Source of the DNA: M3007 sp046316495
Lineage (GTDB): Bacteria; Bacteroidota; Bacteroidia; Chitinophagales; Saprospiraceae
Direction of reading: 5' to 3'
Assembly: GCA_046316495.1 (NCBI GenBank)
Contig: JBKDAM010000146.1
Coordinates: 1 to 64,000, forward strand
DNA length: 64,000 nucleotides
Shown here: one piece after another, positions 45,233-53,677 of the stretch
How the letters are laid out: each line of letters opens with the position of its first letter
Position numbering within the stretch: position 1 is the first letter of the stretch
Program-made: the position numbers and the translations under genes
The notes under the pieces: model-generated
Told to the model about the DNA's origin: nothing
What the model saw: only the letters and a program-made list of their open reading frames with translations
Databases searched by the model: none

Positions 45233-46060
45233 TTATGATTTCCTACTTAATACCTCCACATAACTCCCTGTAGAAACTGGAACAATATGGTCTTTACCCG
45301 TCCAAATTAAATACTGACCAAACAGCACTTTGTTGCCCTTCTTTCTAAACTGAGACAACACTTTAAGTGCCTCAGGCTGCTTTTCAAGGCTGAATTGATC
45401 AATTGTAACCATCACACACCGAGCACAAGGCTTGACAGCACGAAAAACATGTCCACCAATCTGAATCTCCTCCCAGTCGTCCTCCTCAAATGGCTCTTCG
45501 TTTTGAATAACCAAATTGGGACGAAAACGATCCATTCCAATAGGGGTTTCGAGTTTGCTATTCAATTCCTGAAGCGATGCCGTACCAATTACTAAAAATG
45601 GAAAAGCATCTGCAAATCGAACATAGTGCCCACTCGGAACATACCTTCGGTCAACCGATCGCTTGGCCGTGTCTGGCATTTCTACAAGGCGCGCTGGGCA
45701 CCCAATATGAGCACTTAACCATTTATTGGCTTCCTCCTCTTGTCTTATAGCTTTTACACTCGAACTCCAAATCTGTACTCTGACTTTTTCAGTTGGCCGA
45801 TCTATCGAACCAAAAGAAATACCAATGCAATCCTCTGGGTTCCTACGATCAAATAACAGAAGTTGGTTTTTCTGAATAGCTGTGCCTATCAACGCCATCT
45901 TTTGATGATCGCGCTGTGATAAAAACCGTCCACTAGCATCAACAATCATCCACCTTCGATCATATTCCAAACCTCTGACCCCCAGAAGGGATGACTGCAA
46001 ACGAATACCAGCCAGTGATTTGACCGGGTAAACATATATTTCTGATAGTAATCGTCTCAC
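45233..46060 (-). CDS. MOSC domain protein
   Basis: A 275-residue protein with an N-terminal MOSC beta-barrel domain (LSEIYVYPVKSLAGIRL, about 5-110) and a MOSC domain (about 120-270) carrying RFRPNLVI and KPCARCVMVTIDQ, the latter with the conserved cysteine that ligates molybdenum in the mARC/MOSC family. The start is a GTG at 46060, 2 bp after the gatA stop; longer in-frame starts would overlap gatA's coding region with unrelated residues. Translational coupling to gatA is therefore likely. The substrate is unknown; related proteins reduce N-hydroxylated compounds or transfer sulfur to the cofactor. Confidence 0.85.
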   Translation of the reverse strand: MRRLLSEIYVYPVKSLAGIRLQSSLLGVRGLEYDRRWMIVDASGRFLSQRDHQKMALIGTAIQKNQLLLFDRRNPEDCIGISFGSIDRPTEKVRVQIWSSSVKAIRQEEEANKWLSAHIGCPARLVEMPDTAKRSVDRRYVPSGHYVRFADAFPFLVIGTASLQELNSKLETPIGMDRFRPNLVIQNEEPFEEDDWEEIQIGGHVFRAVKPCARCVMVTIDQFSLEKQPEALKVLSQFRKKGNKVLFGQYLIWTGKDHIVPVSTGSYVEVLSRKS

Positions 46061-46062
46061 TT

Positions 46063-47487
46063 TTAGGAATAAAGTTGTTGTGCCATTTCTAGTAATTCCA
46101 AATCCTCCAAATTTCTCCCCATTAGCTGAATACCAATAGGCATCCCATTTGCTGGATGTAGTCCAATCGGAATTGCAACGGCAGGTGACCCACATAAATT
46201 GGCTAAAACAGTGAAAATATCAGACAAATACATCTCGGTTGGATCTGCTGACTTCACCCCAATTTTCCAAGCCGTAACGGGCGACACAGGTAAGACCACA
46301 GCGTCATAATCTTCTAAAATAGACTTCACCCTTTCACTTATTAACCTACGGACTTGTTGTGCTTTGGTATAATAAGCATCATAATACCCACTACTTAACA
46401 CATACGTTCCAAGCATTATTCGTCTTTTTACCTCCTCACTAAAACCCTCTGACCGGGTGAATTGATATAGCTCTTTTAAGCTGGAGCCAGAATCCGTTCT
46501 ACAACCATATCGCACCCCATCATACCGACTCAGGTTAGTAGATGCCTCTGCTGTTGTTAAAATATAGTACGCAGGCACCGCATAAGGCAGCAATTCAAAC
46601 GAAATCCCCTCAAAGTAGTGTCCATCATCCACCCGATCCTGCATCCAGGATTCTAAGACGACCCTCACGCCCTCATCAATACCAGACGCCTGAAAAGCCG
46701 TAGAGAAGTAGGCTAAACGCAATTTGCTCCGTTTGCGATCACTCCCATTTAAAGCTTTGGTTTGGGGACTAACCGTTGCATCCAGTCCGTCTGGCCCACT
46801 ACAAATCGATGTCAAAAGACTCAAATCTTCCGCACTTCGACCAATAAAACCAATCTGGTCAAAAGACGAAGCATAGGCAATTAACCCATGCCTAGATATC
46901 TGACCGTAGGATGGCTTGAAACCCCATAGGCCACAAAAACCAGCTGGTTGTCGTACTGAACCGCCCGTGTCACTACCAATGGCGGCCAGACAAGTATCTG
47001 TCGCAACCGAAACAGCCGCCCCTCCAGAGGAGCCTCCCGACACCCTAGTATTATCAGCAGGATGACAAACAGGTCCGTAAATAGAGTTCTCATTCGAAGA
47101 TCCCATTCCAAACTGATCACAGTTGGTCCGGCCAATCAAAATCGCTCCCTCCTCTAGTAATCGCTCCACAACAGTTGCTGAATAACTCGCTAAATAGTTT
47201 TCCAAAATCCTTGAGGAGGCCGTCACGTAGTGCCCCTGATAGCAAATAGTATCTTTTATACTCAAAACTGCACCAAAGAGCCGACCCAAGCTGGATGGAT
47301 CCACTTTGATCCTAGAATCTAACTCTTGAGCTTTCTGCAAGGCCTCTTGCTCCCAAATTTCCACATACGCATTTAAGTGGCGCGTACTTTGAATACGATC
47401 TAAATAATATTCTACCAGCTGACAACAGGTAATCTCACCATTTAGTAGTGCCGCCTGTACCGCCAAAAGAGATCCAAATCTAGACAT
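46063..47487 (-). CDS. gatA: Aspartyl/glutamyl-tRNA amidotransferase subunit A
   Basis: A 474-residue amidase-signature protein. The Ser-cisSer-Lys triad is at K78 (LSIKDT), S153 (GGSSGG) and S177 (SDTGGSVRQPAGFCG). The sequence SRHGLIAYASSFDQIGFIGRSAEDL is characteristic of GatA, which releases ammonia for conversion of Glu-tRNA(Gln) or Asp-tRNA(Asn). Subunits B and C are not beside it. A leaderless start is predicted: the -7 box ends 5 bp before the ATG. The divergent histidine kinase gene begins 45 bp away. A general amidase is the less likely alternative. Confidence 0.92.
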   Translation of the reverse strand: MSRFGSLLAVQAALLNGEITCCQLVEYYLDRIQSTRHLNAYVEIWEQEALQKAQELDSRIKVDPSSLGRLFGAVLSIKDTICYQGHYVTASSRILENYLASYSATVVERLLEEGAILIGRTNCDQFGMGSSNENSIYGPVCHPADNTRVSGGSSGGAAVSVATDTCLAAIGSDTGGSVRQPAGFCGLWGFKPSYGQISRHGLIAYASSFDQIGFIGRSAEDLSLLTSICSGPDGLDATVSPQTKALNGSDRKRSKLRLAYFSTAFQASGIDEGVRVVLESWMQDRVDDGHYFEGISFELLPYAVPAYYILTTAEASTNLSRYDGVRYGCRTDSGSSLKELYQFTRSEGFSEEVKRRIMLGTYVLSSGYYDAYYTKAQQVRRLISERVKSILEDYDAVVLPVSPVTAWKIGVKSADPTEMYLSDIFTVLANLCGSPAVAIPIGLHPANGMPIGIQLMGRNLEDLELLEMAQQLYS

Positions 47488-47491
47488 ACTG

Positions 47492-47499
47492 CAAAGGTA
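47492..47499 (-). promoter_or_regulatory. Bacteroidetes -7 box (TACCTTTG) for gatA, leaderless
   Basis: TACCTTTG on the minus strand ends 5 bp before the ATG at 47487, which puts the predicted start of transcription at or next to the start codon. Confidence 0.6.
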
Positions 47500-47520
47500 G
47501 ATGGATGCGTCGAAAAACTG

Positions 47521-47528
47521 TAACTTTG
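47521..47528 (+). promoter_or_regulatory. Bacteroidetes -7 box (TAACTTTG) for the histidine kinase, leaderless
   Basis: TAACTTTG ends 5 bp before the ATG at 47533. It faces the gatA box across 21 bp, so the two promoters overlap in their polymerase footprints. Confidence 0.6.
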
Positions 47529-47532
47529 CAAC

Positions 47533-48828
47533 ATGACGAACGCCATCATACGAAGAGTTATTTTATTGGGAGCTTTCGCGATTATCAGCCTCCTAGCCGT
47601 TCAAACGTATTGGGTTTTGCTAAGCTATGACCTCCAAGAACGCGAATTCAATCGAAAGGTCTTTCAAGCTTTGTTGGATACTGCCAACAAATTAAGTATG
47701 ACCTCCAATCCTCCTTTTAGGCTGCCGTCCAAAAACCTAATCGTTCAGCCCTATTCCAATTATTACGTAGTTAATATAAATAACCAGTTCAACGCTGGAG
47801 ACCTTGAACACTACCTGAGCGAATCACTTGAAAATCAGGGCCTAAAAAAAGACTTTCATTACGGAATCTTTGACTGCTCTAGCAATCAAATGGTCGCTGG
47901 CAAAACAATTCGTTACGTAAAAACCGGCTTTGTCTTTAATGAAAGTGGTGTTGGAGCCCCACTTCCCGCTCTTTACGACAGCGACTTTATTTATTACTTC
48001 GGAGTACGATTCCCCGAAAAAAATGTTAGTTTGCTGAGCAACATGTGGTTAGTCATCTTTTTCTCTGTTTTGATGATTACCACAGCCGCCTTCTTTATCT
48101 ACTCCATGTCCGTGATTTTAAGACAGAAACAACTTTCAGAACTCCAGCGTGATTTTATTAATAACATGACGCATGAGTTTAAAACACCCATCTCAACCAT
48201 ACAGATTTCAACAGATGTATTTCTTCAAAATGAAAAAATACAACAGGATGCCAGACTTTCCAGATATGCTGGTATAATAAAAGAACAAGTCTTAAGACTT
48301 AATACGCAAGTCGAAAAAGTACTCCAGCTAGCAAAAATTGATCGGCAAAACATTGAGCTTAATAAAGAGCGGATCAACTTGCAGGAGTTGATTAATAATA
48401 TTTCCCCTTCACTCGAATTAAAAATCAGTGAAAAAAAAGGCAGCCTTTTTCTCGATTTGGGTAACCAACCAATTGAGGTGTGGGCAGATCGCCTCCACCT
48501 CACGAATATCCTCCACAACCTGGTTGACAATGCAGTTAAATACTCAAAACCGAATACCCTTCCAGAAATTAAAATTGGACTTCATCAGGATACAGAAGGG
48601 GTGCGACTATTTGTGGAAGACAACGGCTTAGGTATAAACAAGGAGCATCAGAAGCGCGTATTTGATAAGTTTTACCGTGTCTCCACTGGCAACGTCCACA
48701 ACGTAAAAGGATTTGGATTAGGGCTGTTTTATGTGCGCGAAATCTGCAAACAACATGGATGGAAGGTCGGACTACAAAGTGAGCCTGGGAAAGGAAGTAC
48801 GATTTCTATAGTGATTCCTAAATATTGA
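47533..48828 (+). CDS. Sensor histidine kinase
   Basis: A 431-residue inner-membrane kinase. Transmembrane helices at about 7-29 and 171-193 enclose a periplasmic sensor of about 140 residues without a recognised fold. The HisKA domain carries NNMTHEFKTP with phospho-acceptor H214. The ATPase domain has NLVDNAVKYS (N box), EDNGLGI (G1) and GFGLGLFYV (G2). There is no HAMP domain that I can see. No response regulator is adjacent; the only one in the window is at 16815-17546. A short-leader DUF6427 gene follows at 15 bp. Confidence 0.93.
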   Translation: MTNAIIRRVILLGAFAIISLLAVQTYWVLLSYDLQEREFNRKVFQALLDTANKLSMTSNPPFRLPSKNLIVQPYSNYYVVNINNQFNAGDLEHYLSESLENQGLKKDFHYGIFDCSSNQMVAGKTIRYVKTGFVFNESGVGAPLPALYDSDFIYYFGVRFPEKNVSLLSNMWLVIFFSVLMITTAAFFIYSMSVILRQKQLSELQRDFINNMTHEFKTPISTIQISTDVFLQNEKIQQDARLSRYAGIIKEQVLRLNTQVEKVLQLAKIDRQNIELNKERINLQELINNISPSLELKISEKKGSLFLDLGNQPIEVWADRLHLTNILHNLVDNAVKYSKPNTLPEIKIGLHQDTEGVRLFVEDNGLGINKEHQKRVFDKFYRVSTGNVHNVKGFGLGLFYVREICKQHGWKVGLQSEPGKGSTISIVIPKY

Positions 48829-48830
48829 CG

Positions 48831-48838
48831 TAACTTTG
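48831..48838 (+). promoter_or_regulatory. Bacteroidetes -7 box (TAACTTTG) for the DUF6427 gene, leaderless
   Basis: TAACTTTG directly after the kinase stop and ending 5 bp before the GTG at 48843. Confidence 0.55.
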
Positions 48839-48842
48839 CAAA

Positions 48843-49847
48843 GTGTTAGGATTATTTCGCAATAACCAACTTTATACGGTCTTTTTTTTAGCTCTTTTAA
48901 CCGTATTGCTTCGCTTCCCGGCATTCGCGGGATGGCTGGATTATCAACCTTCCCTGCCAGAAAACGCAGGTGTATTGTACAGGCTACTTTTCTCTACAGC
49001 CATCCAATCTTCCCTTTTATCTGCAAGCTTAGCCACTGTATTGGTCTTTTCGCAGGCCTTACTGGTAAAATGGCTGGCCAATGAAAGCCGTATTAATCCA
49101 GATAGAAACTGGTTCCCAGCCCTTTTTACGATTGTTGTGATGTCCTCAATCAACGACTTTCAGTATCTTTCCCCAGCATTGGTTGCCTCCACTGGGATCC
49201 CCTTAATTCTCCAGCGTATTTTTAGTATCCATAAATCAAATGACATCACCCTAACCATCTTTGATACTGGTCTGCTAATTGGAATAGCTAGTTTGTTTTA
49301 CCTGCCAAGCCTTTGGTTAACACCTTTCTTCCTCATAGCCATTTTCAGTTTACGCACCCTCAAATTAGCAGAAGTGGCTAGCTATATTGTGGCTGTTTTA
49401 ACCCCTTGGATAATAGGTTGGGGTATGGATCTACTTTTTACGCAAAACCCTCCGGGGTTAGATCTGACAGTAATATTCAACTGGCTTACTATTCAACCAG
49501 AAATAATCGATATCCACTTTTGGGTTTCAGTAGTCATACTAGCCATATTTTTCAGCATCCTTTTGTTAAGCGCTAGCACTTATTACCGGAAACGGCTTAT
49601 TCAAGTGCAAAAATTTAACAATATCTTGTTCTGGCTACTATTTGGAACCATGCTATCTATACTCTTCAACAGAGTATTTGACTTCTCGCATATCCTCCTG
49701 GCCTCAAGCGCCTTTGGAGCTTTTCTCGCCCTCAGTTTTCTGTCCATCCGAAACAAGTTGGTCGCAGAAGTGTTCTTTTTCCTTTTGCTGGCAGGTATTC
49801 TGTTGGGTTTAATGCCGGAGAGTTTGTCCCAGTACCAGCTGATCTGA
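48843..49847 (+). CDS. DUF6427-like multi-pass membrane protein
   Basis: A 334-residue protein with about nine or ten hydrophobic helices, opening VLGLFRNNQLYTVFFLALLTVLLRFP. This pattern resembles the Bacteroidota DUF6427 family; no catalytic motif is seen. The start is a GTG at 48843. Its own -7 box ends 5 bp upstream, so it may be transcribed separately from the kinase as well as with it. Function unknown. Confidence 0.78.
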   Translation: MLGLFRNNQLYTVFFLALLTVLLRFPAFAGWLDYQPSLPENAGVLYRLLFSTAIQSSLLSASLATVLVFSQALLVKWLANESRINPDRNWFPALFTIVVMSSINDFQYLSPALVASTGIPLILQRIFSIHKSNDITLTIFDTGLLIGIASLFYLPSLWLTPFFLIAIFSLRTLKLAEVASYIVAVLTPWIIGWGMDLLFTQNPPGLDLTVIFNWLTIQPEIIDIHFWVSVVILAIFFSILLLSASTYYRKRLIQVQKFNNILFWLLFGTMLSILFNRVFDFSHILLASSAFGAFLALSFLSIRNKLVAEVFFFLLLAGILLGLMPESLSQYQLI

Positions 49848-49879
49848 CGGCACACCTTTGTTCAATTCGTTTATTACCT

Positions 49880-51943
49880 ATGACATTGACCACTTTTAAA
49901 GATCAAATAATCGAGGGCATCCCCTCTGAACTACCAACGCCTAAACCTTATGATCCCACGGTAAGTCATGCTCCTGTTCGTCTTGTTGAAGGTGTTCTGT
50001 CAGAGGAAGAAAAGATTTTAGCAATTCAAAATGCACTGCGCTATTTTCCTACCGCATGGCACCCAGAGCTGGCAAGAGAGTTTGCAGAAGAGCTAAAGAG
50101 ATTCGGCCGTATTTACATGTATCGCTTTCGGCCGGAATATGAAATGTACGCCAGACCAATTGACGCTTATCCTGCGAAAAGTAAACAGGCTGCCGCTATC
50201 ATGCTAATGATCCAGAATAATCTGGATCCAAAAGTGGCAAAGCATCCACATGAGCTTATTACTTACGGTGGAAACGGAGCCGTCTTCCAAAATTGGGCAC
50301 AGTACCTGCTCACCATGCGCTATCTGTCCATTATGACAGATGAGCAAACGTTGGTCCTCTATTCAGGTCATCCTATGGGGCTTTTTCCAAGCCATCCCAG
50401 TGCACCAAGGGTAGTTGTTACCAACGGCATGATGATTCCAAACTATTCAAAAAAAGAAGATTGGAATCGATTTAATGCTCTAGGCGTCACCCAGTATGGC
50501 CAAATGACGGCTGGATCATTTATGTACATTGGGCCGCAAGGAATCGTGCATGGAACAACTATTACCCTGCTTAACGCCGGTCGGAAAATGGGCCTCGGTA
50601 CCGATAACCTACAAGGTAGAGTATTCGTGACCAGTGGACTTGGAGGGATGTCGGGAGCTCAAGCAAGAGCAGCTGTCATTGCAGGATGTGTTGGTGTCAT
50701 TGCAGAAATCGATCCTGACGCAGTTGAACAGCGTATTACAGATGGTTATATCCTGAGGGAAAATGTATTCTTGTCCCCAACACTTCTAATCAATCGGATA
50801 GAAGAGGCAAGAGCAGCAAAAGAGGCCGTCTCTCTGGTATTTCACGGGAACATCGTGGAACTTTGGGAGGAATTTGTTGTGCAAAAAATTCATGTTGACT
50901 TAGGTTCAGATCAAACGAGCTGCCATAATATCCATGATTGTGGGTATACCCCCGCGGGCTTAACCTTCGAGCAGGCAAAAGAGTTATTGATCACGAATAA
51001 ACCGAGGTTTATGGAAGCGGTTGCCGAAACACTTAGGCGGCATGCCAAAGCGGTCAATATCATGGTAGAGCGTGGAATGTACTTCTGGGATTACGGTAAT
51101 GCCTTCCTGAAAGAGGCCGGCGATGTGGGTGCAGATGTCTTTAAGCCAGGGAGCACCCCCTTAGCTCCTGGAGAAATCAGTGTAACATCCTCACCCTACC
51201 GATACCCCTCTTATGTAGAAGATATTATGGGGCCGTTATGCTTCGACTACGGTTTTGGGCCATTCCGTTGGGTGTGCTGCTCTGGAGATTCCTCAGACTT
51301 GCAAACAACCGACGCAATCGCTGCTGACGTATTACGCGAAATGCTAGAAGAAGCACCCGATGAAATAAAAGGGCAGATCAGGGATAATCTTATTTGGATC
51401 GAAAGTGCTGCCAACAACTTACCCGTTGTCGGATCCCTCTCTCGCATACTTTACGCCGATTCAGAAGGAAGAATGCGTATTTCAAAGGCCTTTAACAAAG
51501 CCATCGCTACCGGCCTCATAAAGGGCCCTATAGTACTCGGTAGAGATCATCACGATGTCTCCGGAACTGACTCTCCCTTCCGCGAAACCGCTAACATCTA
51601 CGACGGTTCAAGGTACACCGCAGATATGGCCGTTCAAAACGTTATTGGGGACTCCTTCAGAGGAGCCACTTGGGTAAGCCTACACAATGGAGGTGGAGTA
51701 GGGTGGGGAGAAGTAATAAACGGGGGGTTCGGCATGGTCATAGATGGATCCATCGAAGCAGAAAAGAAAATAGAATCAATGCTGTTTTGGGATGTAAATA
51801 ATGGAATAGCCCGACGTGCCTGGGCTAGAAACCCCAACGCACTGTTCACGATCCAGCAAGCAATGAAACAATACCCCAAACTTCAGGTAACAATCCCAAA
51901 CTTAGTTGAGCCAGAAAAAATCAGCGATTATTTAAATAACTAA
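49880..51943 (+). CDS. hutU: Urocanate hydratase
   Basis: A 687-residue urocanase converting urocanate to imidazolone propionate in histidine breakdown. Family segments are clear: ELITYGGNGAVFQNWAQYLLTMRYL, LYSGHPMGLFPSHPSAPRVVVTNGMMIPNYS, GQMTAGSFMYIGPQGIVHGT, TSGLGGMSGAQARAAVIAG (NAD-binding) and FGFGPFRWVCCSGDSSDL with the active-site Cys. The length exceeds the roughly 550 residues of the Pseudomonas enzyme and fits the longer form also found in eukaryotes and some Bacteroidota. No other hut gene is adjacent. Its sense strand is G-rich, unlike its C-rich neighbours. Confidence 0.94.
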   Translation: MTLTTFKDQIIEGIPSELPTPKPYDPTVSHAPVRLVEGVLSEEEKILAIQNALRYFPTAWHPELAREFAEELKRFGRIYMYRFRPEYEMYARPIDAYPAKSKQAAAIMLMIQNNLDPKVAKHPHELITYGGNGAVFQNWAQYLLTMRYLSIMTDEQTLVLYSGHPMGLFPSHPSAPRVVVTNGMMIPNYSKKEDWNRFNALGVTQYGQMTAGSFMYIGPQGIVHGTTITLLNAGRKMGLGTDNLQGRVFVTSGLGGMSGAQARAAVIAGCVGVIAEIDPDAVEQRITDGYILRENVFLSPTLLINRIEEARAAKEAVSLVFHGNIVELWEEFVVQKIHVDLGSDQTSCHNIHDCGYTPAGLTFEQAKELLITNKPRFMEAVAETLRRHAKAVNIMVERGMYFWDYGNAFLKEAGDVGADVFKPGSTPLAPGEISVTSSPYRYPSYVEDIMGPLCFDYGFGPFRWVCCSGDSSDLQTTDAIAADVLREMLEEAPDEIKGQIRDNLIWIESAANNLPVVGSLSRILYADSEGRMRISKAFNKAIATGLIKGPIVLGRDHHDVSGTDSPFRETANIYDGSRYTADMAVQNVIGDSFRGATWVSLHNGGGVGWGEVINGGFGMVIDGSIEAEKKIESMLFWDVNNGIARRAWARNPNALFTIQQAMKQYPKLQVTIPNLVEPEKISDYLNN

Positions 51944-52118
51944 TTGCAGACACATAGAATAAAGTCCTGTCTGTTCAAATTCAGGTTGATTAAGTAAAAA
52001 ATATACTAGCTTTTTCAATACTGCGTTTAGAACATATCAGCCAATTAAAACATTCACCTACTCGCCTATAAACGGCCCCAAACACCAATTCAATAGCGAT
52101 TGCCACCTCCAACAAGGT

Positions 52119-53189
52119 ATGTTTGTTCTTATTCTGAGCTTTATCACAGCCTTTATTATCACGTTTGTCGCTGTCCCTGCAATTATTACCGTTGCAACCA
52201 GCCGCAAACTTTACGACCTACCTAATACCCGTAGCTCGCATGAACAACCTACCCCTTCTTTAGGTGGAATCGCCATGTTTGGTGGTGCCATCGTTAGCAT
52301 AATCTTATGGACTCCAACCGACTATTTTGGTCAACTACAGTACATTCTTGGAGCTATTATCTTATTGTTTCTTATTGGCTCTCGCGATGATCTCGTACCA
52401 ATACCCCCAGTAAAAAAACTAATGATTCAGCTTCTAGCTGCTGTTATCTTAGTGGAAAAAGCAAAGGTTTCCTTGAATAACTTGTGGGGCATATTTGGTA
52501 TTCATCAACTTGATCGTCCCGCTGAGTTTATCTTTTCCGTCATCGCAATTGTGGGAATTATCAATGCATATAACCTAATTGACGGGATTAATGGCCTCGC
52601 CGGTGGGGTGGCGCTAATGGGAACCCTTTTTTTTGGTAGTTGGTTTTTTCTAGCAGGACACCTTGAGTGGGCCGTGGTAGCCGTTGCACTGGCCGGTGCA
52701 ATCGTTGCGTTTTTACACTACAATGCAACACCCGCTAAAATTTTTATGGGAGATACCGGGTCTATGCTGATTGGAGTACTCTGCGCAGTCATGGCCCTGG
52801 AATTTATTTCACTCAATAAATCCGGGGAGGGAATTAACCCCTGGTTTATTCCCAACGCACCTATTGTTGCCCTAGCTGTACTCTTATTCCCTATTTACGA
52901 TACACTGAGGGTGTTTGCCTTGCGTATCGCTCAAGGAAAGTCCCCCTTTAAAGCGGATAAAAATCACATCCATCATCAGCTACTAAAAGGAGGGAAATCT
53001 CATATTCAAGCCACATTAATTATTCTTTTCTTTAATCTTTTATTGATTACCTTTACCCTGCTAATCAAAGATTTAAACCTAAACCTGGAGCTATTAATGC
53101 TAACCACCACTGCACTGGCCCTTAACGCCTCACTGGCTACATGGCTCAAGCAAAAAAATCAAAAGACATATCAAGAAAAATTTAATTAA
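52119..53189 (+). CDS. WecA/MraY-family undecaprenyl-phosphate sugar-1-phosphate transferase
   Basis: A 356-residue membrane enzyme with about 11 helices. The catalytic residues of the superfamily are visible: SRDD (D90, D91), NLIDGINGLAGG (D155, N158) and FMGDTGSM (D212), with HIHHQLLKGGKSH (H283, H285, H286) near the C-terminus, the pattern of WecA/TagO-type enzymes rather than MraY. It would put a GlcNAc- or similar sugar-phosphate on undecaprenyl phosphate to start a surface polysaccharide. It is alone on its strand; a hairpin-rich region follows. Confidence 0.9.
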   Translation: MFVLILSFITAFIITFVAVPAIITVATSRKLYDLPNTRSSHEQPTPSLGGIAMFGGAIVSIILWTPTDYFGQLQYILGAIILLFLIGSRDDLVPIPPVKKLMIQLLAAVILVEKAKVSLNNLWGIFGIHQLDRPAEFIFSVIAIVGIINAYNLIDGINGLAGGVALMGTLFFGSWFFLAGHLEWAVVAVALAGAIVAFLHYNATPAKIFMGDTGSMLIGVLCAVMALEFISLNKSGEGINPWFIPNAPIVALAVLLFPIYDTLRVFALRIAQGKSPFKADKNHIHHQLLKGGKSHIQATLIILFFNLLLITFTLLIKDLNLNLELLMLTTTALALNASLATWLKQKNQKTYQEKFN

Positions 53190-53192
53190 TTC

Positions 53193-53431
53193 GAACTTTG
53201 GCACGGTAATTGCCCGATTTTCTCCCGCAAACTGAAGACTGAGATAGTTCTTCAAGGCTAGAAACCGATAATCGAATAGGGTCAATAGTGACCTTAAATC
53301 CGTGGCGAGGGGCCGGTTCCACTGGGGGGTAGGGTCGGCCACCTCTCCACACACACTCCCAAGAAAGAGTGTTTATTAAACTATAATCCCATGACACAGA
53401 AAGCAGTTCTTCATCAAGAGCTGCTTTTTTT
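53193..53431 (+). ncRNA. Candidate structured RNA or hairpin-rich 3' untranslated region
   Basis: Between the transferase gene and the GH97 gene is a stretch of about 240 bp without a convincing ORF but dense in hairpins: GGCA/TGCC (53200-53214), TGAAGA/TCTTCA (53233-53254), GGTCA/TGACC (53280-53293), ACACTC/GAGTGT (53353-53372) and a long GC-rich one at 53302-53350. The latter pairs GTGG-c-GAGG-GGCCG with CGGCC-a-CCTC-t-CCAC around a 20-nt G-rich loop. A plus-strand terminator ends the stretch. A near-match promoter box (GAACTTTG, 53193-53200) sits at its start, so it may be an independent RNA or the 3' part of the transferase mRNA. I could not match it to tmRNA, RNase P, SRP RNA or a known riboswitch. 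Which strand is functional is inferred from the terminator. Confidence 0.45.
53400..53431 (+). terminator. Rho-independent terminator of the hairpin-rich region
   Basis: AAAGCAGTTCTT (53400-53411) pairs with AAGAGCTGCTTT (53416-53427) through one T-G wobble over a 4-nt loop, followed by T residues to 53431. Confidence 0.88.
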
Positions 53432-53647
53432 ATCGACCAAAGGTAACAATTCTTTTTTAAACGACAAACCAACAGCGCCAAACAACAAAATTTTACCCCC
53501 GAACGTAATCTAAGTCATCCATACCCAAACCTACTGCTGTAAGTATTCCCTACCTTTACCTAGCTTCCTTTTTACCTCAACAAAGCTAGAATGAAGCTTT
53601 TCTGAAAACAAACAAGAAAGCCCAACATGTACTTTCTTTGTAAGACC

Positions 53648-53655
53648 TATCTTTG
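53648..53655 (+). promoter_or_regulatory. Bacteroidetes -7 box (TATCTTTG) for the GH97 gene
   Basis: A full TAnnTTTG match 23 bp before the ATG at 53678. It lies inside the upstream extension of the frame and thus supports that start. Confidence 0.55.
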
Positions 53656-53677
53656 TTTTTTTCAAAAAAATGCTTCT

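Noticed and set aside
46061..46195. Longer N-terminus for the MOSC protein
   Set aside because: The added 45 residues come from the gatA coding region read in another frame and do not fit the MOSC domain start.
53201..53431. tmRNA, RNase P RNA, SRP RNA or cobalamin riboswitch
   Set aside because: No tRNA-like ends with TTCGA, no RNase P or SRP core strings, and only the CCCGCAA string resembles the cobalamin box while the other conserved boxes are missing.
53182..53481. 99-codon minus-strand ORF (and an overlapping 74-codon one) in the hairpin-rich region
   Set aside because: It covers several strong hairpins and the plus-strand terminator, has no recognisable motif and no promoter, and the composition does not resemble the genes here.
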